A model generated the notes under the pieces. That model ran no database searches, had not been told where the DNA came from, and saw nothing but the letters and a program-made list of their open reading frames with translations. A program made the translations under genes and the position numbers. Shown here piece after piece: positions 7,482 through 10,914 of a DNA stretch of 10,914 nucleotides. The number at the start of each line of letters is the position of its first letter. Positions within the stretch are counted from its first letter, which is position 1. Source of the stretch: LMDS01 sp039930465 (GTDB lineage: Bacteria > Pseudomonadota > Gammaproteobacteria > Burkholderiales > Burkholderiaceae_C); assembly GCA_039930465.1 (NCBI GenBank), contig JBDTTU010000128.1, positions 1 to 10,914 on the forward strand, in the 5' to 3' direction.

Positions 7482-8149
7482 CCGAGGGTGAAACGGTAGC
7501 CTCGCCCGCGCAAGGTTTCGATCGGCGACAGCGTGCCACCCGGGTCGAGCTTGCGGCGCAATCGACCGATCAAGACCTCCACGACATTGCTGTCGCGGTC
7601 TTCGTCGTGCGGATACAGGTAGTCGGACAACTCCTGCTTGGTGACGATGCGGGCCCGCTCGCGCACCAGATACTCCAGCAGCCGGTATTCGAAAGTGGTC
7701 AGCTCGATCGCCTTGCCGCTCAGACGCGCGTTCTGTGCCGAAAAATCAATGGCGATGGGCCCCAGCGTCAACACATCCGAAGTCGCTTTCATCGATCGGC
7801 GAAGCAGCGCCTTGACGCGCGCAGCAAGCTCCGGGTATTCGAAGGGCTTGACCAGATAGTCGTCTGCGCCCGCCTCGAGGCCCACGACCTTGTCTTGCCA
7901 GCTGCCACGCGCGGTCAGTATCAGAATGGGAATGGCCCGGCCGTCGGCACGCAACGCCTTCACGACGTTGAGCCCACCCAGTTTCGGAAGCCCCAGATCG
8001 ACGATCGCCAGATCGACGGGATATTCGCGTGCCTGGAAGAGCCCGTCTTCACCGTCAGCGGCCTGGTCGACCCGATAGCCTTCGGCTTCCAGCTGGCGCG
8101 CCAGCCCGAGCCGCAAAGGCGCTTCATCTTCGACCAGCAACAGGCGCAT
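7478..8149 (-). CDS. phoP: PhoP-like OmpR-family response regulator
   Basis: A 223-residue two-component transcription factor. The receiver domain (1-118) has the acidic pair at Glu7-Asp8, the phospho-accepting Asp51 in IVDLGLP, the switch Thr79 and Lys101 in KPF. ILTARGSWQDKVVGLEAGAD is the form typical of PhoP rather than QseB or PmrA. The winged-helix domain (about 126-221) contains LTTFEYRLLEYLV, VVEVLIGRLRRKL and ends LRGRGYRF. GGGAG stands 6 bases before ATG 8149, 15 bases after the PepSY gene stop. phoQ follows with a 4-nt overlap. The tandem CGTTCA repeats at 6120-6136 and 8642-8658 are its most likely binding sites (inference), which would make the locus autoregulated. Confidence 0.93.
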   Translation of the reverse strand: MRLLLVEDEAPLRLGLARQLEAEGYRVDQAADGEDGLFQAREYPVDLAIVDLGLPKLGGLNVVKALRADGRAIPILILTARGSWQDKVVGLEAGADDYLVKPFEYPELAARVKALLRRSMKATSDVLTLGPIAIDFSAQNARLSGKAIELTTFEYRLLEYLVRERARIVTKQELSDYLYPHDEDRDSNVVEVLIGRLRRKLDPGGTLSPIETLRGRGYRFTLG

Positions 8150-8164
8150 TCGGGCTCCCGCGGC

Positions 8165-8404
8165 TCAACCTACGACTCGCCCGCTCGCGGCGTCGATCAG
8201 GATCACTCGCACCTCACCCTTCCCCGTGAGCACCTTCACCCGCCACGCCGCTCGACGATCGGCTTCGGTCTTGTCGACCGACAGCACGCGACCACTGGCG
8301 ACACGTTGCGCCGCCGCCGCGGCCTCGTCACGGCTGATGTCCGCCCAGGCTGTGGCGGCCGCCAGGATCAACAGGGCGCACAGTGGCTTGAGGAGGAAGG
8401 TCAT
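8165..8404 (-). CDS. Periplasmic PepSY-domain protein
   Basis: A 79-residue exported protein. The signal peptide MTFLLKPLCALLILAAATAW ends at about AWA (residue 21). The rest is a single PepSY domain, DISRDEAAAAAQRVASGRVL followed by RAAWRVKVLTGKGEVRVILIDAASGRVVG, with the typical final beta hairpin. PepSY proteins are periplasmic modulators, and genes for them often stand beside two-component systems, where they are proposed to act on the sensor (family knowledge). It lies 15 bases upstream of phoP and is probably in the same transcript. There is no purine-rich ribosome binding site before ATG 8404: the preceding bases are CTCCTCC, so translation may depend on coupling to the small ORF that ends 24 bases upstream. 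Confidence 0.88.
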   Translation of the reverse strand: MTFLLKPLCALLILAAATAWADISRDEAAAAAQRVASGRVLSVDKTEADRRAAWRVKVLTGKGEVRVILIDAASGRVVG

Positions 8405-8428
8405 GGAGGAGCAGTCCGGATTCGTTGC

Positions 8429-8596
8429 CTATCGTCCCACAGGATTCATCGACTTGCGAACTTGCAGGGATCGCCTCGGGTTCTCTTCGCGACGAAGTCG
8501 GTTGCCGACGTGGACGTTGTCAACGTACGTCTGCGAGTTCGCCGACAGCGACAGGCATGCAGTGGCAAGGAACGGGACGAGGGCAATGCGATTCAC
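8429..8596 (-). CDS. Possible 55-residue exported peptide, first ORF after the phoP-type promoter
   Basis: A GTG at 8596 opens a 55-codon frame, VNRIALVPFLATACLSLSAN continuing SQTYVDNVHVG, then a basic tail with RLRREENPRRSLQVRKSMNPVGR. The first 22 residues look like a Sec signal peptide (one positive charge, hydrophobic core, small residues at about 18-20). It starts roughly 20 bases after the predicted transcription start of the cluster and ends 24 bases before the PepSY gene, filling what would otherwise be a 210-base leader. The ribosome binding site is weak (CGAG only), no family is recognised, and the frame is open upstream through the promoter region. It may equally be a non-coding leader. 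Confidence 0.4.
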   Translation of the reverse strand: MNRIALVPFLATACLSLSANSQTYVDNVHVGNRLRREENPRRSLQVRKSMNPVGR

Positions 8597-8624
8597 GGAT
8601 GACTCGTGGGTTGACGATGTGCAT

Positions 8625-8658
8625 ATCTTGCCGGCCCAGCGTGAACGCAGGCTGAACG
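8625..8658 (-). promoter_or_regulatory. PhoP-box-like direct repeat and -10 element before the PepSY-phoP-phoQ cluster
   Basis: On the minus strand CGTTCA (8658-8653), five bases, CGTTCA (8647-8642), then 11 bases and CAAGAT (8630-8625, continuing ATGC). It repeats the half-sites, spacing and CAAGAT of the site at 6102-6136. Nothing else in the window shows this pair. The match of three separate elements makes a shared promoter class, with PhoP as the obvious regulator, a fair inference. Confidence 0.62.
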
Positions 8659-8853
8659 GAGTTGCAACCGAGTCCGGCCACCGGCGACTTGCCGCTTCGC
8701 AGCGTTGGACAAACCTAAACGGGTGCGGTCGGTCTCCTGCAGTTTCCAGCGGCTGCTGTGTGGCGGATCGCTGCCACTCGCGGGTTTGCACCGCTGCGAT
8801 TGCCAAACACCCCGGGGCCACGCATGGCGAGGAAGCGGCTACATGCTGAACAC

Positions 8854-8891
8854 TTGAGTTCGCTTGCCTTTACGTACCTTATATGGTACGT
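8854..8891 (+). promoter_or_regulatory. Toxin-antitoxin promoter with palindromic operator
   Basis: ACGTACC (8872-8878) and GGTACGT (8885-8891) form a perfect 7-base inverted repeat around TTATAT (8879-8884), a likely -10 element. A -35 candidate TTGAGT lies at 8854-8859; the 19-base spacing is longer than ideal. An operator that covers the -10 is the usual layout for autorepression by an XRE antitoxin dimer. The broken toxin frame begins 20 bases downstream. Confidence 0.65.
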
Positions 8892-8910
8892 TCGATCCTG
8901 ATTGTGATGC

Positions 8911-9247
8911 ATGCGCATGGACATTCCGCAGAAGACGCCGCTGGTCTACTACCGGAGCAAAGCGGGCCGCGCGCTTGTTTGGTTGCACTCAACGACTTGG
9001 GCCAAGCGTACCGGCACGCGGTCGAACGCGATCTCATGCGCGCGCAGTGGCGCTGGCCTCTTGGCATGGCGCTGTTGCACGCTGAGGCAGGAGTTGTGGG
9101 AAGGGTGAACCGTACTTGCGAGCAACCGCATCACACGCGTCTTCCTATGCACGGATGAATTGGTGCTTCTTGCGCTCCATGCCTCTTTATGGAAGACACC
9201 GGACGACGAACAATGCGCGCAAATGGCAGAAGGAGCTGAGATCATGA
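8911..9247 (+). pseudogene. Broken Gp49/HigB-like (RelE superfamily) toxin gene
   Basis: Pieces of one toxin of the phage Gp49-like HigB family appear in order but in changing frames. MRMDIPQKTPLVYYRSKAGR (8911 on) is in frame 1. NDLGQAYRHAVERDLMRAQW followed by RWPLGMA (8991 to about 9071) is in frame 0. LRQELWEG (9082-9105) is back in frame 1 and ends at TGA 9106-9108. ASNRITRVFLCTDELVLL and KTPDDE follow in frame 1, and ARKWQKELRS with stop TGA 9245-9247 is in frame 2. The family is a ribosome-dependent mRNA endonuclease. The ancestral stop overlaps the antitoxin start by 4 nt (ATGA), the normal toxin-antitoxin coupling, which supports the reconstruction. At least three indels and one stop mean no intact toxin can be made. 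Sequencing error is possible but unlikely, because flanking genes are clean. Confidence 0.8.
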
Positions 9248-9522
9248 GAAAACGGCATCAAGCATCAAGCCTTGGCGATCTTTTGAACGGAGAAGCCATT
9301 TTCGAAGAGATACAAGCTCTCGCCGTAAAGGAAGTGGTGGTCTTGCAACTCACCGAAGCGATGGAAGCTCGGTCAATGACAAAGACTCAACTCGCTACAG
9401 CACTCAAGACCAGTCGTTCGCAAGTGGATCGCTTGCTGGATCCCAACCGCGATGTCACGCTCGCAACCCTTCTGCGCGCTGCCGCGCTCGTCGGGCGCAA
9501 AGTTCAGATCGAGCTGGTTTGA
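9244..9522 (+). CDS. XRE-family antitoxin (HigA-like), partner of the broken toxin
   Basis: A 92-residue DNA-binding antitoxin beginning MRKRHQASSLGDLLNGEAIF. Residues 43-66 (RSMTKTQLATALKTSRSQVD, RLLD) form the helix-turn-helix, and DVTLATLLRAAALVGRKVQIELV is the characteristic ending of antitoxins paired with Gp49-type toxins. Such proteins neutralise the toxin and repress their own promoter through a palindrome like the one at 8872-8891. AAGGAG stands 8 bases before ATG 9244, and the start overlaps the old toxin stop. The same frame is open back to 9109, so a product carrying toxin-derived residues from a TTG at 9160 is possible but unlikely. The gene is intact while its toxin is not. The metallophosphoesterase gene starts 4 bases later, so both may share this promoter. 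Confidence 0.9.
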   Translation: MRKRHQASSLGDLLNGEAIFEEIQALAVKEVVVLQLTEAMEARSMTKTQLATALKTSRSQVDRLLDPNRDVTLATLLRAAALVGRKVQIELV

Positions 9523-9526
9523 CAAT

Positions 9527-10834
9527 ATGCTCATCCTTCAAGTCTCAGACATTCATTTCAAAGCGCCGCAGTGCGCGTCCGAAGACGACCCAACACGGCC
9601 ATATCGGACGCGAATGCTGCAGGACCTCCGCGCGCGGTGTGTCGACTTAGGCAATGTCGATGCAATTCTCATCGGCGGGGATATCGCGTACCGAGCCGAT
9701 CCAAGTGAGTACCAATCAGCCAACGCATGGATCGCTGAGCTCGTTGGTGCTTGCGGCTGCCCACTTGAGCGAGTGTTTGTTGTCCCGGGGAATCACGATG
9801 TAGACCGCGGCATCATCAAGCGCGAGCGGAGCATTCAGAACGCCCAACGAACAATATCGCTCGTGCCGCTCAACCAACGTTCCGACGAACTCATCGCTCA
9901 GCTTCGCGACACTGCAGTCGGCCACACCATGTTCGCACCGCTCGCCGCGTACAACGACTTTGCAAAGAACTTCGACTGTCAGCTCTATCCCAAGAAACTC
10001 TTCTGGAAGCAGGACCTGCCGCTACGCGACGACGTGGCTTTGCGGATCTACGGGCTGAATTCGACGCTGCTCTCGGGCGCTGTCAATGGCGAAGGGGGTC
10101 AAGACGATACGCGCGACAGCTTGTTCATGAGTCACTGGCAGACGGTCTTCGATCCGGTCGAAGACGTAGTCAACGCAGTCTTGTCGCACCATCCACCGGA
10201 TTGGTTCGCCGACCATGAAGGTGTTGAGGAAGCGGTCCGCGGGCGTACGACGCTGCAGTTCTTCGGGCATCGTCACAGGCAGGGAAACATTCGCGATAGG
10301 CAGTACATGCGGTTTGAGGCCGGCGCGATGAATCCGGATAGGAACGAACTCGCATGGCATCCGTCGTACAACCTGGTTCGCCTCTCCGTGGTTGGGGAAG
10401 GCGCTGACCGTCAACTTCGTATCCAGGCGCATTTCATGACTTGGCAATCCGCCGCGCCGGAACGCTACGTCCGTGTAGTTGACTCAAACGCCTCTGATGT
10501 GTGGGAACACACGATCGCGATCCCCGGTCGCCCGCGTATCCAAGCCCCGATCACCACATCTGCCGTGACAGCTCCTGCCGCTGCGACAACAACCCCGCCC
10601 AGTGCGTATGAGGGGATAGCCATGACTGAAAAATCGACTCGCAGGCTGGTCACTCGATGGTGGCGCTTACCAATGAATGCGCGTCGGGAAATTGCGCTTG
10701 ACCTTAAGCTCATCGACGAGTCCGAGGTTGCACTACCCGAACCCGAGCGATACGGGTTGGCCCTTGCGCGCGCGGGGGAACGCAAAAAAATTGAAGAGCT
10801 CACGCAAGAAGTTGAAAAATGGGAGAACCAATGA
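9527..10834 (+). CDS. Calcineurin-like metallophosphoesterase with small helical C-terminal domain
   Basis: A 435-residue predicted phosphoesterase with two-metal motifs in order: SDIH (Asp8, His10), GGD (50-52), GNHD (88-91), SHHPP (220-224) and GHRH (247-250). All metal ligands are present; no signal peptide, so it is cytosolic. Substrate unknown. After the catalytic part (about 1-335) comes a Thr/Ala/Pro-rich linker (about 340-360), then about 70 residues: RWWRLPMNARREIALDLKLI, LPEPERYGLALARA and a charged terminal helix. That tail resembles, from memory, the small helical domains attached to effectors in NTP-dependent conflict systems, so a defence role is inferred, not shown. ATG 9527 gives the canonical MLILQVSDIH start, 4 bases after the antitoxin stop, with a weak ribosome binding site, so translation is probably coupled. 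Base composition is lower in GC than the flagellar block, suggesting transfer. Confidence 0.88.
   Translation: MLILQVSDIHFKAPQCASEDDPTRPYRTRMLQDLRARCVDLGNVDAILIGGDIAYRADPSEYQSANAWIAELVGACGCPLERVFVVPGNHDVDRGIIKRERSIQNAQRTISLVPLNQRSDELIAQLRDTAVGHTMFAPLAAYNDFAKNFDCQLYPKKLFWKQDLPLRDDVALRIYGLNSTLLSGAVNGEGGQDDTRDSLFMSHWQTVFDPVEDVVNAVLSHHPPDWFADHEGVEEAVRGRTTLQFFGHRHRQGNIRDRQYMRFEAGAMNPDRNELAWHPSYNLVRLSVVGEGADRQLRIQAHFMTWQSAAPERYVRVVDSNASDVWEHTIAIPGRPRIQAPITTSAVTAPAAATTTPPSAYEGIAMTEKSTRRLVTRWWRLPMNARREIALDLKLIDESEVALPEPERYGLALARAGERKKIEELTQEVEKWENQ
10610..10624 (+). promoter_or_regulatory. Internal ribosome binding site and in-frame ATG in the metallophosphoesterase gene
   Basis: GAGGGGA (10610-10616) stands 5 bases before ATG 10622-10624, which is in frame and encodes Met366. 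This is a better initiation site than that of the full-length gene. It lies exactly after the flexible linker, so it would yield the 70-residue C-terminal domain alone. Use of the site is inference. Confidence 0.5.
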
Positions 10835-10914
10835 ACGGCTTGGCAAACGGTGCAATGTAAGAGGTGGCGCCGCAAAACCGAACACAGCGATAAGTGGAAA
10901 CTCTGCGAGAACAA
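10835..10914 (+). other. Start of a possible next gene, cut by the window end
   Basis: GGGAG (10821-10825) and ATG 10831, overlapping the phosphoesterase stop as ATGA, form an ideal coupled start, yet that frame stops at TAA 10858-10860 after 9 codons. The phosphoesterase frame itself is open after its stop to the window end and could start at GTG 10850, giving VQCKRWRRKTEHSDKWKLCEN. The third frame is also open. Which is real cannot be decided with 80 bases. Confidence 0.3.

Larger units (their letters stand above)
8597..8910. other. Intergenic region between the phoP cluster and the toxin-antitoxin locus
   Basis: These 314 bases hold the operator and promoter at 8625-8658 (minus strand) and the toxin-antitoxin promoter and palindrome near 8854-8891 (plus strand). 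Between about 8660 and 8850 I see no gene, tRNA, terminator or attachment site. Open frames on both strands here are low-quality and share no family features. The stretch may be the border between the conserved chromosome and an acquired segment, since base composition becomes more AT-rich just after it. Confidence 0.6.

Noticed and set aside
8597..8821. Upstream extension of the small exported ORF to ATG 8821
   Set aside because: It would run through the operator and -10 element and put the signal-peptide-like stretch in the middle of the protein. The GTG at 8596 fits better.
8660..8850. A tRNA, attachment site or CRISPR-like repeat in the gene-free stretch
   Set aside because: I read both strands and found no cloverleaf, no repeated spacer pattern and no direct repeat long enough to support any of these.
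9109..9243. Antitoxin with a longer N-terminus starting at TTG 9160
   Set aside because: The extra residues are toxin remnant (VLLALHASLWKTPDDE), and a strong AAGGAG site marks ATG 9244 as the real start.
10465..10914. Minus-strand frame of 149 codons under the phosphoesterase 3' end
   Set aside because: It is rich in Ser and Cys with no recognisable features, and opposes a well-supported coding region.

Overview
The window looks like a chromosome segment of a high-GC betaproteobacterium of the order Burkholderiales, probably near the Rubrivivax/Methylibium/Rhizobacter group. This rests on the flhA-flhF-flhG-fliA order, the PXPV-type secreted protein and strong G/C third-position bias. No species can be named from the sequence alone.

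Bases 1-4775 (minus strand) are a flagellar block read flhA > flhF > flhG > fliA, with fliA cut by the window edge. FlhA is the export-gate membrane protein. FlhF and FlhG set the number and position of polar flagella. FliA is sigma-28. flhA and flhF overlap by 4 nt. The FlhG here keeps the FlhF-activating DQAxxLR helix but has no recognisable Walker A loop. flhB, often next to flhA, is not here: a divergent DUF1428 gene (5047-5421, plus strand) sits upstream instead.

Bases 5409-8658 (minus strand) hold what looks like one PhoP/PhoQ regulatory locus. Its order is a possible 55-residue secreted peptide, a PepSY-domain protein, the response regulator PhoP, the sensor kinase PhoQ, a secreted PXPV-like protein and a lipoprotein with two calcium-binding thrombospondin-3-type repeats. 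A direct repeat, CGTTCA-N5-CGTTCA, followed after 11 or 12 bases by CAAGAT, stands before the first gene and again before the PXPV gene. It has the geometry of an OmpR/PhoP-family operator and suggests autoregulation plus an internal promoter. The secreted products may feed back on divalent-cation sensing (inference).

Bases 8597-8910 hold the operator and about 200 bases with no gene I can support. From about 8850 the base composition becomes visibly less GC-rich and an accessory region begins. It contains a toxin-antitoxin locus with a palindromic operator, a Gp49/HigB-like toxin gene broken by several frameshifts, and an intact XRE antitoxin. Four bases later comes a 435-residue metallophosphoesterase with a Pro/Thr/Ala-rich linker and a small helical C-terminal domain. 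That domain resembles, to my eye, the small adaptor domains of NTP-dependent conflict systems, and an internal start with a good ribosome binding site could make it separately. This last gene and whatever follows it beyond 10914 are the best candidate for an undescribed system.
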